Made by a program: the position numbers and the translations under genes. The notes under the pieces are model-generated. The model saw only the letters and a program-made list of their open reading frames with translations. It searched no databases and had not been told where the DNA came from. Shown in pieces: positions 35,915-47,583 of a DNA stretch of 64,000 nucleotides. Source of the stretch: Datisca glomerata. Lineage: Eukaryota > Streptophyta > Magnoliopsida > Cucurbitales > Datiscaceae. The stretch covers positions 744,001-808,000 of the forward strand of contig QANY01008723.1 of the NCBI GenBank assembly GCA_003255025.1. The letters are read 5' to 3'. Position 1 is the first letter of the stretch. Each line of letters opens with the position of its first letter.

Positions 35915-36863
35915 TAGGGGTGATCACTGTTCGGTTCAGTCAGTTATTGACTAAAAAATAAATCGAAGTGAAGTTGAGATGAGACACGAACCGTGATACT
36001 TAATTCGGTTCAGTTTGGGTTAATCGGTTCGGCGTGAATGAAAGACGTTAATTTTTTTCCTAAAGCGATTGAATCGTTATCATAGAATAGAGATGAAAAA
36101 AAAATTAAAATCATTAGCAATAAATTGTAAATATTCAATTCATCAAGTAAATCTCTAAATTAACTCAAGTCCCTAAATCTAACTTGCAAATCATAAAAAT
36201 ACAGATCGTTGGCTTCGATTTCATCCATAACAGTGAAACCCTCCCCCACTACAGAAAAGTCTGAAGATTAACCTATCTCAACAAAGAAGAAGATGAAGAA
36301 ATTAAAGCAGAAGAGGCTGGAGTTTTCAAACCCATTGGATCTGGGACAGAGTTCTATAAAAACCCCATTCTCAATTTCTTCAAGATCAATCAAGTGGTGC
36401 ATGTACTCTACATAAGTCTCGGAAGCAAAAAATCTCACACCAAACTTCACTGATTTGAGCTATTGTGTGGAGTTTTAGAAGAGATAGGGGGGAGAGAGAG
36501 TTTTAGGAGCAAATAATCACACTCCAAGCTTCGCCAAATAATCACACTCCAAGCTTTACCGATTTGATGTGTGGAGTTTCAGAAGAGAGAGAGAAAGAAA
36601 GCAAGAGAAAAGAGACGCTTGAGAGAGGCACAAAAGAGGCGTACTGGTTTGGGTTTCAATATGTATTATAATATTTTTTATTTTATTCAGTTCGGTTCGG
36701 TTCGTTCGGTGAAAATAACACACGAACCATGAACCAGACCAAAATTTTAGTTCTTTTATATTTATGAACCGAACCGAACCGATAGCGCTTAAAGAACCGA
36801 CCAAACCGCCACGGTTCGATTCGATTTGATTTCATCGGTTCGGTATATATTTGAACACCCCTA
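35915..36863. mobile_element. Non-autonomous hAT element 2
   Basis: The ends are TAGGGGTG (35915-35922) and CACCCCTA (36856-36863), perfect 8-bp inverted repeats with an 8-bp target duplication outside. Subterminal regions carry ggttcggttcg-type motifs in both orientations, as in hAT element 1 at 12868. The interior (949 bp in all) holds an imperfect duplication around 36440-36580 (caaataatcacactccaagctt twice). No transposase frame is seen. It belongs to the same family as element 1. Confidence 0.8.
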
Positions 36864-36871
36864 GAAAAATG
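36864..36871. repeat. 8-bp target-site duplication, right
   Basis: gaaaaatg, partner of 35907-35914. Confidence 0.6.
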
Positions 36872-37375
36872 GATTATGATAAGAAACAAAACAAAGACAT
36901 ATGGATATAATTCTAAGAAACAAAACAAAGACATATGGATATAATTCGGTAGGGGTACAAATACAGGAAGTTTCATGTACTTTTAAGACAAATTCGGGAA
37001 CCGACTATAAAATTCAGAGAGTGAAAAATATGCATATAATATGAATATAATACATGAATTAACTAACAATGGTCCAAATTCCAAACCTTGTTATTTATGG
37101 TAAAAGGAATGTGATAGCAAATTGCATTATACATAAACATTTGAAGCTTACATTAAGAATACTGTCTACATAAGCTTGATTAGCTTAGATGAGTACTAGA
37201 GTTACTCTCGTTTTTACTCTCTTCCTCCACTTTTTGACACTTATTGTGTACTTTTTCATAAAAAATCAGAGTAAAATTTATATTAATCAATAGAAAGTTA
37301 CATTGAGGGAGAATCAAAACCAAAACTAAGTACTATCTTGCTTCTTCAAGAATTCTCCAAGGATACAATTTCAAC
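36872..37375. other. Unassigned AT-rich spacer
   Basis: Contains a tandem duplication near 36880-36945 (gaaacaaaacaaagacatat twice). No gene. Confidence 0.4.
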
Positions 37376-38250
37376 GATCACTACTATAATTTTGGTCTTA
37401 GATGATCGTGAAAACCCGTCATTATATGTTATAATGACAGTTGACCGCCTATCATTTATTAGGCTATCATCTTTACTCTTTTAAAAAAAAACCACCATAA
37501 TAGGGTACTGCGAAAAGAAGATCCAATGATATACTAAAATCTCATTAAACTATAGTCACAAATCGAAAATCCAATGAAGAAATCAAGTGAAAGAGGCAAA
37601 CATATTCATATACAGCTACAATGCTCAACTGCAATTCTCTGAATGAAGTGTAAAGTAATTAAACTAAGCTTCAAATCAGATGAGCGTGAGGCGTCAAGTC
37701 AATCACAGTCTAAATCAAGGGTGAGGGGTGAAGAAATGAGAAATCCAATCAGAGAGAAAATCTGTGACAAAAAAGTGGAGAGAAAATATTTACTTCTTCA
37801 CGAGGCCTTATATATAATTAGTTCTCCACAAATGATTTCAAACATACGCTTGTCTTAAATTACAGTATAATCACAAGCCCATCCATGAACTATAAATGCT
37901 AACTTAAGAGATCTAAGCTAGGAAATGATAAATATTGTTGGAGAAAATGATATACGGGTCATCAGATATGAATGAAAGACTTTCTTCTACAATATAATCA
38001 CTGAATTATCAGCTGAACTATGCTTCAAATCATCACAGACCCACTAAAACTATTCAATCCTTTCTATGAATGAAACAAGTGAACAAACAGAAGAAAAAGA
38101 TCACCAAAATAGTAAACTAAGTAGAAAATAGGCACTAAAAACTCAACGAAGCATGGCCATTTATATTTCTAAGTTTGATTTTTGATTCTTATGTGGGATA
38201 AAATAAATGGAAGGTAAAATATTGAAGAGACAGAAAGAGAGAATCTTCAC

Positions 38251-38377
38251 CTGTTGTCACATAACAAGAAGTAAATGATCCAACCACATTCATTAGCCCT
38301 ATTGCTATCATCTCCTTGTTTCCATCCAACTGGTAGTCCTTTAGAGCAGCAAACGTCCGTCCAACGACGATCCCTTC
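38251..38377 (-). pseudogene. Captured sulfate transporter exon (second)
   Basis: The minus strand encodes EGIVVGRTFAALKDYQLDGN, KEMIAIGLMN and VVGSFTSCYVTT, a highly conserved transmembrane part of plant SULTR sulfate transporters (SLC26 family), most like group 3. It ends at a proper donor (CAG|gtgaag). At its start the acceptor AG is lost: the sequence reads cat|GAAGGG where cag would be expected. That would block normal splicing. The next exon of the gene (GSFSRSAVN region) is not found within the element. Confidence 0.85.
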
Positions 38378-38863
38378 ATGTTTGATATAAATTCTTCTTA
38401 TTACTTAAGCTTTGGGAATTTCTAACAATTAACAACTTCCTTACTAATAGAAAAACTAAATTAACAAATTCCTCCCCCATTTTTGTTTGGGATTAGTGTC
38501 TATACTACGTAATTTCATTATGTGAATGAAAAGCCCAAAATGTGAACTCTAATTAGCTCCATTTACCAACATTTTTTTTTGGGTAGATCTTAATCTATGT
38601 TACAGAACCAGATAAACCCAAGTCCACACATATTTAAGTACGTAAGCAATTTGACCTGAATTTAATGATAAACGCATTTTAATCACATAAGAGATATATC
38701 AATTTCTAATTTCTTTAACTAAATTTATGAAATTGAAACAACTTCATCGATTTCAAGAATGTTCATGGTGAGCAATGCGAAATATTTAGGGCTTCAAATA
38801 TTTGAGTCCAGGGGAAAAAGAGGAAAAACATGAAATTGGAGTAGAGAGACATGGGAAACGTAC
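38378..38863 (-). other. Captured sulfate transporter intron
   Basis: A 486-bp interval between the two exons. It begins gtacgt and ends cat instead of cag. Retention of the intron means the fragment was copied from genomic DNA and not from mRNA. Confidence 0.75.
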
Positions 38864-38980
38864 AGTGAGGGAAATGATGCCAATAATAAGGTCAATCTTA
38901 ATAACGAGAGCAAGATGAGAGCCTTGAAAATGCAACATGTTCCGTGAAGGGGGATTTAATCGTTCTTGCAATTTTTGAAT
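38864..38980 (-). pseudogene. Captured sulfate transporter exon (first)
   Basis: It starts after a good acceptor (tttttacag). It encodes IQKLQERLNPPSRNMLHFQG and SHLALVIKIDLIIGIISLT, ending at the donor gtacgt. The LNPPS motif followed by a membrane segment precedes EG.VGRTFA in plant SULTR proteins, so the exon order matches the parent gene. Confidence 0.8.
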
Positions 38981-39117
38981 CTGTAAAAATAAAACAACAG
39001 AACAGGCACAAGCGTATGATGAAACAACTGAGAGGCTAGTGACTAGTGGCTACTGTTGCATGTATATATAACTATTAATGAAAAGTAAAGAAAGAAAGAA
39101 AGAGGTTATTTTCACTG

Positions 39118-39520
39118 ACAATAGACCCTCGACCTCCACCTCTTTCACCGTGATATACCCTGGACCTCCACATCCTTCAAAGGTGACAGACCCTCGACCT
39201 CCACCTCCTTCACATATCCTCGACAGACCCTCGAGCTTCTCTATCTCTCGTAGATCTCTCTTTCAAACCTCTGTCTCTTAAGGCTTCCTGCCTCTTGTAG
39301 ATCTCTCTATCTCTCAAATGCATGTTCCTCGTAAATATCTCTCTCTCTTAAAGTTATCTGTCCTCGCAGATCTCTCTCTCATAACACAACTATTTATCTC
39401 TCACGAAGCATCTCTTCCTTTCTCGTCTCTTCCTCATCTCAGATATGAGATGTTGTCTCTCTCCTCTTTCTCCCTCGTCTCAGATTTGAGATGTTCTCGA
39501 AGCTTCTCTATTTTTATTTT
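39118..39520. repeat. CT-rich degenerate repeat inside CACTA B1
   Basis: Repeated phrases accctcgacctccacctc (about 39126 and 39191) and tctcgtagatctctct (several, about 39246-39380). Open frames in it are due to composition. Confidence 0.6.
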
Positions 39521-39978
39521 TTTCAAATATTCGAGAGCCAAATCTCGTTGCCATAGAAGAGTTGGTAATGGAGTTGGAAGCTGATCTAGTTATTTTGGTT
39601 CTCTCCTCTCTCTCCCTCGTCCCAGATCTGATCGCCATTGCCCTGTCCAAAGAAAAATAAAGCATAGTAAACATAATATTAGGGTTAGATTGGTTATATG
39701 AAGGTATTTTCGTAAATAAAATGAAATTTGAGGTAATTAGTAGTTTTTTTTACACCATCAAACAATGACATGTTGTTTTTTTTGTCATTATAAGAAGTTA
39801 TAAAGACAGGCCAAACATTAGCTGTCAAAATAGATAAAACATTGATGCCAGTTAATTTTTGAACTGTCATCTTACCCAAATTACCCCATCCTTCATTATT
39901 TTTCTTTGACAGTTTTTAGAAGGTTGTCATTGTATCATAGATATGTCTGTCATCTAAATCAAAATTGTAGTAGTGGAT

Positions 39979-40429
39979 AAATATTTATTTTTAATGTATG
40001 TCTGTCCTTTACCCTTAGATTGTACTAATTAAGTGCTAATATGTCTTCAAGAATTATTTATTCTCATGTCCCCTAGTCTTTTGATTAGTACGAGTCATTT
40101 CAAAGTTCACGTCCTTTATCCTTTGACTAGTGCTAGTTATTTCTAAGTTCACTCACTCTAACATTTTATTAGAGCTAATCATTTTCAAATTCACATCCCC
40201 TAGCATGTTTGATTAGTGCTACTTGATAAAATTTTCTCTGGTCAAGTTACATGGGAATACAAGAAATCAACAACAAATTAAAGATAAATGGATCATAGTT
40301 TGATGTTCTCCTTCTACATACAACCTTACAGCTTTCTTCATGTGTTAATATATATTTTCTATCTTCGCAATCATGCGAATTATTGATACATTTCAAGATT
40401 TCAAGTCTCCAAGGCTTCAATTTTTCTTG
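39979..40429. other. Spacer between CACTA B1 and B2
   Basis: Contains a loose repeat of gattagtgctag/ttcacatccc phrases (about 40080-40230). No gene. Confidence 0.4.
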
Positions 40430-40559
40430 AAACACTACTATAAAATGAGGCTTAGATGACGATTAATACCCGTTATCAAATTTCTTTAATGACGAGGATG
40501 CGACTATCATCTATTAGGTTGTCATCTAAACTCATTTTATCGAAAACCATCGTCAAAAG

Positions 40560-40750
40560 GTGCTGTTAAAAAAATTTTGGTGACAGGGAATCCCCGTCAT
40601 TAAAGTTGCCGCAAAGATACCTTTAAGGACGGGGAATGCCCATCATCATAGGCGCTGCAAAAAAATCTTTAATGAAGGGGATTGCTCGTCATTATAGGTG
40701 CTGTAAAAACACCTATAATGATGGGAATCGTTGTCATTAAAGGGCCATTT
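40560..40750. repeat. Subterminal palindromic repeats of CACTA B2
   Basis: Four related units (gtgacagggaatccccgtca, then ggacggggaatgcccatcat, aggggattgctcgtcatta, atgatgggaatcgttgtcat). Each is a near-palindrome around gggatt..ccc and is followed by a taggtgctg(c)aaaaa linker. Confidence 0.75.
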
Positions 40751-42126
40751 AAAAAAACTCTTATGGAAAGGCAAAAAATCTACCTTCCCATGATAGTAGT
40801 GGAAGTGCAGAAGGTGCAGAAGGTGGAGAAACTCTTACTAAGCACAACAAGCTAATAAATAATTTCAAGGACATTTAAAAAATTGTCAACTAAGCTAATC
40901 AAAACAAACTACGACTAGTATTGATGTAACCTACTCTGAAAAAAATAACCTTTATCATAGTAGAGTTCGATCTTTCAATGCATAGATAAGCTTTCAACTG
41001 CATCTACTTACTCGAGGATTCGAAATATTTATCTTCTTATGCTTCAAAATCACTCTCATCCATAAGACTGTCTCTGAAAGCAGAATATTAAAAAATCCTT
41101 CCATTTCTTTCATGCCAAAGCAACCATAAAATAGCAAAAGCTGAAAAGAACTAGTGCACTCTTTTCTTCTTACTAGAAGCACCCAAATCCAATCTTAGCA
41201 TCATTTTAATCTACAATGTAGGAAAATATTATTCAAACATTCAGAACTACATTTCTAGAAAACACACCAAGAAGGAGACAAACACATAAAAGGTATTTTC
41301 TTTTAAAAAATATCATAAATGCATACCTTTCTTAAATTGCCAGTCATAAAAAAACCTTAACTTTGAAAGGAGAAGAGGATTCCATATAAAAAAGAAAGGA
41401 AAATATGATTGGGAATTTAACTCATCCGAAAGGAGTTTCTGGAAGGACTTACAAAAGAATTCTATTGATTTATCAAAAGACCACACCCTTTATCACACAA
41501 GCTAAAATTGAAAGAACAAGAACCAAGCACAGACAAAAGATTAAAATGGAAGAATTTTTCTATATTTGTTTGCTGACGAGTTAGTTTTATAGAAGATAGT
41601 TACTTTGATGGCTTCCTCTTGGTTGTCTAATTAAAATTTTTTTAAGAATATACCCCTAGGTATTCTTTTTTTCTTAACTGGAATCTTTTACGACTGTAGC
41701 TTGGTTGTTTTGTATTGTTTTTTTTTTCAATTTTTAGTCTTTAGTGGATTTCTCACCCTCCAAAATCTGTTCTTGTACTCTATCTTTATTCTCTTAATAA
41801 TATTTTTCTGTCCTACATAAAAGGTTAAATACTCACCAACTCAAAGTGTGAAGATGAAGAGAGTAGTTAATTTTTCCCTTATAAACCTTTGTGCACTAAA
41901 GAAAGTAGGTATCCGAGCTTTCTAATTAGCTCTTTCTGTTGCTGCCCTCGTTGGCGGAATAAATCCTTGTTGTTAAACTACTCCAAAAAAGAAGGCGATC
42001 TCAAGGAAAAGATTACTTGAGCTATCAAAATTGTTGAACCAACTAGTAATATAGATCATTTTTACTCTCATGTCCGAATCTATCAACTAAACCAAAAATA
42101 AGCAAATTTTTGTTTTATCAACTTAC

Positions 42127-42217
42127 TTGCTGAACAGAAGAAAACACCCTTGTCTGTTCTTCCACATCTTGAATAATGCGATTCATTCTTGTCACCAACT
42201 AGAAGTCTTGCCTTCTC
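42127..42217 (-). pseudogene. Captured PUS3-type tRNA pseudouridine synthase exon (second)
   Basis: The minus strand encodes EKARLLVGDKNESHYSRCGR followed by TDKGV. CGRTDKGV is the catalytic-Asp motif of the TruA/PUS3 family, whose members make pseudouridine at positions 38/39 of tRNA. After GV the frame is slightly disturbed (one or two bases) before a donor (gtaagt). The retained catalytic Asp does not imply function, since the rest of the enzyme is missing. Confidence 0.8.
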
Positions 42218-42371
42218 GTTATTTTTTATTTGCTATTAACCAAACATAGTTTATCTATTAAAGGAAAAGAAAGAAGAAAACTTAGCATATCAACTTATAG
42301 TCTTACGCATTACTAGTTTATACAACCTATAACATAGTTTGACAAGAATTTGATGATGAAAAATGAGATAC

Positions 42372-42417
42372 CTCAACTGTTGGTTCCATCTGTGCCTCTG
42401 AAGCAAAACCATAGAAC
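42372..42417 (-). pseudogene. Captured PUS3-type exon (first)
   Basis: It starts after the acceptor caaatag and encodes RFYGFASEAQMEPTVE, then a GT donor (gtatct). In PUS3 proteins a Y/FxGFAS..........E segment directly precedes the catalytic block, so the order and strand match the exon at 42127-42217. The 154-bp interval between them is the retained intron. Confidence 0.8.
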
Positions 42418-42684
42418 CTATTTGCAGGGACAACGTTATCAGGACTTGAATTTTGAAATCAGTATCATTATGTTAAGACACAATAAATGGGGTATATTAT
42501 AAAAATAAGGGGGGGGGGGGATAAAAGAACGTGCATAAGAGAAACATGGCTATGTTCAAGTTAAAGTACTATCATGCCTTCAAACTTGACGCTCAAGACA
42601 AGTTTGGAATTTGTAAATAGTTTAAAGTATTGTGGAATAAAAAGTGCAATAGACTACGACTTGCTTCATAAGAACAGTGTAACC

Positions 42685-42861
42685 AACAAAGGTCCAAACT
42701 TTTTTTTGGATAAGAAATGAATTATATTAAAAGAAGGAGATAATTACAAAGTTCGGGGGATGAGCAATCCAGCTGAAACCAAAAGAATCCCCCACCAAAA
42801 CTCAAATAGTCTTTACAAGTTGCTAACCAACCCGTACTAATAAAAAAGAACAAAGGTCCAA
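42685..42861 (-). mobile_element. 5'-truncated L1 tail with 13-bp target duplication
   Basis: On the minus strand the insert (about 42848-42698) ends in ttcatttcttatcc plus an A run, the usual 3' end of plant L1 elements. Perfect 13-bp direct repeats aacaaaggtccaa flank it (42685-42697 and 42849-42861). It is a very short, clean, 5'-truncated L1 or L1-driven insertion inside CACTA B2. Confidence 0.8.
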
Positions 42862-43462
42862 GATAGTCTGCTTAATGTTATTCAAATGCTTTATAGACCA
42901 CTTACACAAAGAAATAATATGCTACCATTTGTTTAACAATGATTATAAAGTCAATATTATAATCGCAAGTACAAAACTATAGTATTAACGGTAGACAATA
43001 GTTTTTAGCAGGAATATATATTTTTTTAGTCATACAGTATATATGATGCACAATATTAAATCTAAAACATAATGACAATGATCAGTATTATTAAAATTGT
43101 TACTGTTGTTTCAGTAAGTTACAATTTGAAGAAAAAACATCATTTATAAATAAAAAGAATATTGAGACTATCCACACATCATGAATTTTCAAAAGAAGGG
43201 CAATAAATAATAAAGAAATGTAAAAAAATCACATGAATAGCAAATGATTAAATAATAAAAATGAGGCATGGTGGATAAATATTCTGATCAAATAAAATAG
43301 AAAGAGAAAAACTACTTTATACGAGCAGCATTTCAATCAAAATTTGTAATAAAAAAGAAAACGTTCAGTAACTAAAGCCACTGCAAAGCCAAAAGTAAAA
43401 TTATCTGCCAGTTTGCCTCTTCAAAATGTAGAAGATCCTTCTAAACTAGTATTTTTTGAACT

Positions 43463-43602
43463 TTTACATAAGTTAATAGTGGACGAGGAAAAAGATATGC
43501 AACTTCTCCCAAAATACATAGTTATAACTAATATTTCTTTAACATTTACATAAAGGTGATAGAGGACGAGGAAAATGATATGCACCTTCTCCCAAAATAC
43601 AT
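43463..43602. repeat. Tandem duplication, 82-bp spacing
   Basis: A block with ggacgaggaaaa and cttctcccaaaatacat occurs twice in a row with small differences. Confidence 0.8.
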
Positions 43603-43712
43603 TACTTTTAGAGTAATGTATCTCCTAGCATGGTGACCCATGATCCTAATATAATCTACACTATGAGATGAAAAAGTTGTTAAGCTAGCTAATATATACT
43701 TCAGAAAAGCAG

Positions 43713-43796
43713 ACCATATGTTATGGTGAGTACTACAACAATTTAGTTAAATAAATAAGAAACAACCATATGTTATGGTGAGTACTACAACAATTT
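43713..43796. repeat. Tandem duplication, 52-bp spacing
   Basis: accatatgttatggtgagta and the following tactacaacaattt occur twice, without differences over about 32 bases. Confidence 0.85.
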
Positions 43797-44948
43797 GAGC
43801 CAAACATAAACGGCTAGCTAAAAATACTAAAGTCACATAAGGAAATCAGAATGTAAAAAGACAATAAGGGTCTTGTATCTACCAAGTCTGAAAATTTACA
43901 GGTTAATTGTTTGAGCTATCGAGACAACTAATCAAGCATGATAATTGGGATATCTAAACGAGGCAACTTAAAATTTAGGGAGTAATGTGACATACAAAGT
44001 GAGGCTTTAGGGGAATTAATGTTGTTGATCCTGTTTTTTGGGTGACCCTGCTCAATGAAAAATGCCATTTACTTTAGTTTTTTTCTATCTTGTTTATGTT
44101 CATTCGTATGGCTGAAAATCTGATAAATACAGCAAAGTGCAGGGAGAAAACTTGGAGATTTGTCTGCCATATTTTTCTTTATAGAATTACTATCGACACT
44201 TTTCGATTTCCTGCTTACCCTAGTTGATTTATTGCAAATGTCAAGCTCAAGCTTCTCTGCCCTCTACATGAAAATTTCATATTAAATTTCCTAGAACAAC
44301 GAACCAATTGCTACCTATCAATGCAAATTTCCCAGCTTAAAATATGATTGTAAGCAACAACCCCAGCAAAATAGGAATGTAGCACAAAATTGGCATTATA
44401 AACACATTAAAACATAGAAACTCGGAAGGAATTTGCATCAGGCAAGCTTCAAATTATACTGAAAATTTATTTGATAATCATTATCAAGATTCAGGTAACA
44501 GTAAACCTGAGAACAACAACAACTTGATTATTTGATAATCATTATCAAGTCAGGTCGTACAGATCTGGGTAAGCATCTTTTTCCCCTATTTCAATGCCGA
44601 TTTGGAGAAATAAATCAGAAAACACACTATATACATGATTGAGTTACATATCTAGCATTGTCGAATCTTGAATGGCTTATGGCCTCTATAGTAAGCCTAA
44701 CCAGACGAACAAGTTCCTCCACATCTCGGAAGCTTAAATCAAAGAGACACTTAACAAAAAAGAAACAAAAATCAAAACCCTTACCTTAGGTTGACCATCG
44801 TGAAATTCAAAACAACAAATATAAGAGGGACAAAACCCACCTCGAACCATCGTTCTTCAGCTGATTGCTCCTAAAAAACCATAACTTTTTTTTTCTTCAC
44901 CACTGCAGCAAACCAGAGTGGAAGCCTCTTCCCTACTGATAATTTATT

Positions 44949-44981
<33 letters not shown>
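44949..44981. repeat. (AG)n microsatellite
   Basis: About 14 AG/GA dinucleotides near the right end of CACTA B2. Confidence 0.9.
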
Positions 44982-44982
<1 letters not shown>

Positions 44983-45548
44983 TGTTTAAGGGTTGAGAGA
45001 GATGAGAGCAATTGTTTAAGAGATGAGAAAGATGAGAGGGAATGTTAGAGTTCTGAGAAATTTGAGGATTATATAGATGGTTTTTTCATAATTAAAATGA
45101 AATATGGGTAGCACGCCTTCGTCTTAGAAAAGGGAAAACTTTTTATGACAGCTTAAAAAATAGTTTTCATAGTAGGTAAATATTTGATGACGACTCTTTT
45201 AAACACTGTCATGTAACTCAAAAAGCAAAATATCCCTGCTCAAAAACCTTTTTTCTATGATAGGTTTAACAAAACCGTCATAAAATAAATCATGGTTGTC
45301 ATTAAAGCTCAGTTGTAGTAATGAAAAGATGAGACTTGATTTTAATTCTATCGAAGTAAATATCATCTTTTGTTTGGTCCAATACTTTAAAAATATAAAT
45401 TTTAATTTTTAGCCCATATACTAGTCTAAGACTAAATGTATGATTTGAAAAATAATCCAATGCCTAAAAATAAGAAGAATTGTCCAAGGACTAAAAAATA
45501 AAAGGGAACAAAAAGACTAAAAATAAAAAGTGAAGCCCTTAGTTTGCC

Positions 45549-45558
45549 TATAAATAGA
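45549..45558 (+). promoter_or_regulatory. TATA box of the 5' LTR
   Basis: ctataaatag, conserved in the 3' LTR (from 59716), followed by an AG-rich leader. Confidence 0.65.
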
Positions 45559-46204
45559 GGGGATGTCTTCACTTGAAAAGAGGGATTGGAGAGTGAGAAA
45601 GAGACGTGCTTTTAGAAAGAGAAGGAAAGTTCTTGAGAGAGAAGGAGATGATATCTTTTAGAGAGAATGTGTGAGAAAATAGGAGAGACTTTCTAAGAGA
45701 GAGAGAGAAAGAGAGTCTACACTTCTATTCATCTTTCATTTTCTTCCATTCTTTTTCTTAAGATAGTTTAAATTTCTTACACTTCAACTTACAATATACC
45801 TTGTTCATTATTTTTCATCATTTCACTTCTTCATACTCATGTAGTTGATATTTTGTTTTCTTACATAAGTTGTTTATTTTTTCTTTATCATTTCTCCTAC
45901 TATTAATCTTAAGTTTTATTTGTATGCATTGATGATTTCTTTACAAGTTTGATAATGAGTGTCTTTGTCACCAACTCAATCAATGAGGATGATGCTATAG
46001 TTTTTGAGGGGTGTAAAATTAATTCAATGTGATTCAATCATTTAATGGGTAGAAAATGTACATTTGATGCAAAGATCTCCTACGATAATTTCTCATACAT
46101 AAAATGCATAAAATAGAGAGAAGAACTTCTATAAAAGATTATGTAAATATTAAAGCTTTAAATTTTTTTTATATTCTTACATGTCTTTTTTTTACTTTGT
46201 TCAT

Positions 46205-46620
46205 TATTTTCGTGACACATGTTTGAACTAGTTACCATCTATGATCATTTTTAACTATGAAGGAAAAATGGTAATTAGTGAACTAAGGATGTAAAAAAAT
46301 TAAAGGGTATATTTATATCCCAATTTTTTTTTATTTTAAAATTTTTGTTCATCATTTTTGTGACATTTGTTTGAACTAGTTACCATCCATGATCATTCCT
46401 AACAATAAAGAAAGGAAACAATGGTAATTATTGAACTAAGTAGTCTAAAATAAAAAGAGAATATTTATATCTCAAACAAAAAACATTTTATTTTAAAAGT
46501 TTACTGATTTTTTTAGTGACATTTATTTGAACTAATTACCACCCATGATCATTCCCTTACTATTTGATTAGCAATGACTAATGAAGGAAATAAGGAAAAA
46601 TGATAATTAGTAAACGAAAT
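46205..46620 (+). repeat. Triplicated segment within the LTR
   Basis: A unit of about 150-160 bp with tttgaactagttaccatcca and tgatcattcct occurs three times (near 46213, 46362 and 46520). The same triplication is in the 3' LTR (60418, 60573 and 60735), so it arose before insertion. Confidence 0.8.
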
Positions 46621-47564
46621 AATAAAAAAATCTATGTTTTTTTCATCATTTTTCTTTAATTTTTTTCATCCTTTATTATTATTATCATTATCATTATTAT
46701 TTTATATTATTTATTGAGAAAAAAGAAAAAAAAGCAAGAGAGGAAGTTGCTTCCTCTGTTGGACACAAGGCTTCGCCGTAGCTTTCTATCATTATATATT
46801 ATAAGTTTTTTCTTTTTTTAATTATTTATGATAGTTTTTTACGGTATATCTTATATGTATTAGTTTTTATACATGCTTTACACATGATTTCAAATTTCTA
46901 TATTTCCTATAATTTGACATCATTATTTATGTAGACTCTTATATTATTTTATTTAAAATATGATTCTTGTCCCATTTCTCTATCGTTAGAATTAATGTTT
47001 GAATATGTATGGATTGAAACTTTAGTAATTAGATCTAATTTGTGTTAATTTTATTATTTAGTTTTTTCTTTAAAATTAAAAATTCTGATGACGTATTTTG
47101 GAATTTTTGGGATACCAAATTTTTTGAACTACCGAGGAGAGAAGTTATTTTTAGAATACTGAGAGTAACTCCAATAATGCTTTGATTTAAGAAAATATAA
47201 AAAAAAATTTCAATGGTTTTGTACCATCCGTTAAAGGTCATTTATTTGCTCATTTTTATGATGTAAAATGTACTAAATGGGACATTCAAAATTAAAATTC
47301 TATAACATTATTTTAAAAGATAATTTGGGTAGCATTTGATTAAATTTGGTAACCATTTTTCATAATGGGTGTTATGGGTGTTAATACCTTTCTCACACGT
47401 AAATGACTCTCGAACCAACTTTAAATTTTCACAGACCAAAATATTTGATTTTAAAATTGGTTGACCAATCACGCCCTAAAATGATTGGTGGTGACTCCAA
47501 ATTTATTTTTTTCAAAAATAATTTTTCAATCGCCGCTCCGCGTCGCATGCACGTTACGACAGCT

Positions 47565-47583
47565 TGGCGACTCCACTGGGGAC
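47565..47583 (+). other. Primer-binding site
   Basis: tggcgactccactggggac starts with TGG, which pairs with the CCA end of a tRNA, and lies 3 bases after the LTR end. I do not assign the tRNA. Confidence 0.65.

Larger units (their letters stand above)
37379..39975. mobile_element. CACTA element B1 carrying a sulfate transporter fragment
   Basis: The left end is CACTACTATAATTTTGG at 37379. The right end, on the minus strand from 39975, is CACTACTACAATTTTGA. A perfect 3-bp duplication GAT flanks it (37376-37378 and 39976-39978). Subterminal regions have gtcat/atgac motifs. The 2,597-bp interior holds no transposase but carries two exons and the intron between them from a sulfate transporter gene on the minus strand. 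That makes it a Pack-type, non-autonomous element. Confidence 0.85.
40433..45323. mobile_element. CACTA element B2 carrying a PUS3 fragment
   Basis: The left end is CACTACTATAAAATGAGG at 40433. The right end, on the minus strand from 45323, reads CATTACTACAACTGAGC, so one base of CACTA has mutated. A perfect 3-bp duplication AAA flanks it (40430-40432 and 45324-45326). The left subterminal region (40560-40750) holds several palindromic units of the type gacggggaatgcccatcatc. The interior carries two exons of a tRNA pseudouridine synthase gene, a nested L1 tail and small duplications. There is no transposase. Confidence 0.8.
45355..47561 (+). repeat. 5' LTR of the large gypsy element
   Basis: It matches the 3' LTR at 59524 closely from its first bases (agtaaatatc against TGTAGATACC, then a long shared stretch from ggtccaatactttaaaaata). 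The start is degenerate: the TG has become AG. The end is placed at ...cgttacgaca just before the primer-binding site. Over the first 185 bp the two LTRs differ at about ten sites by eye, so the insertion is not recent. A TATA box is at 45549. Confidence 0.75.

Noticed and set aside
40994..41182. Minus-strand piece reading LLWHERNGRIF in one frame, like a LINE-type RNase H region
   Set aside because: Only about 12 residues fit and the frame is broken; too little to call.
41600..41820. Possible LINE 3' end on the plus strand
   Set aside because: There is a T-rich, LINE-like stretch but no clear A tail or target duplication.
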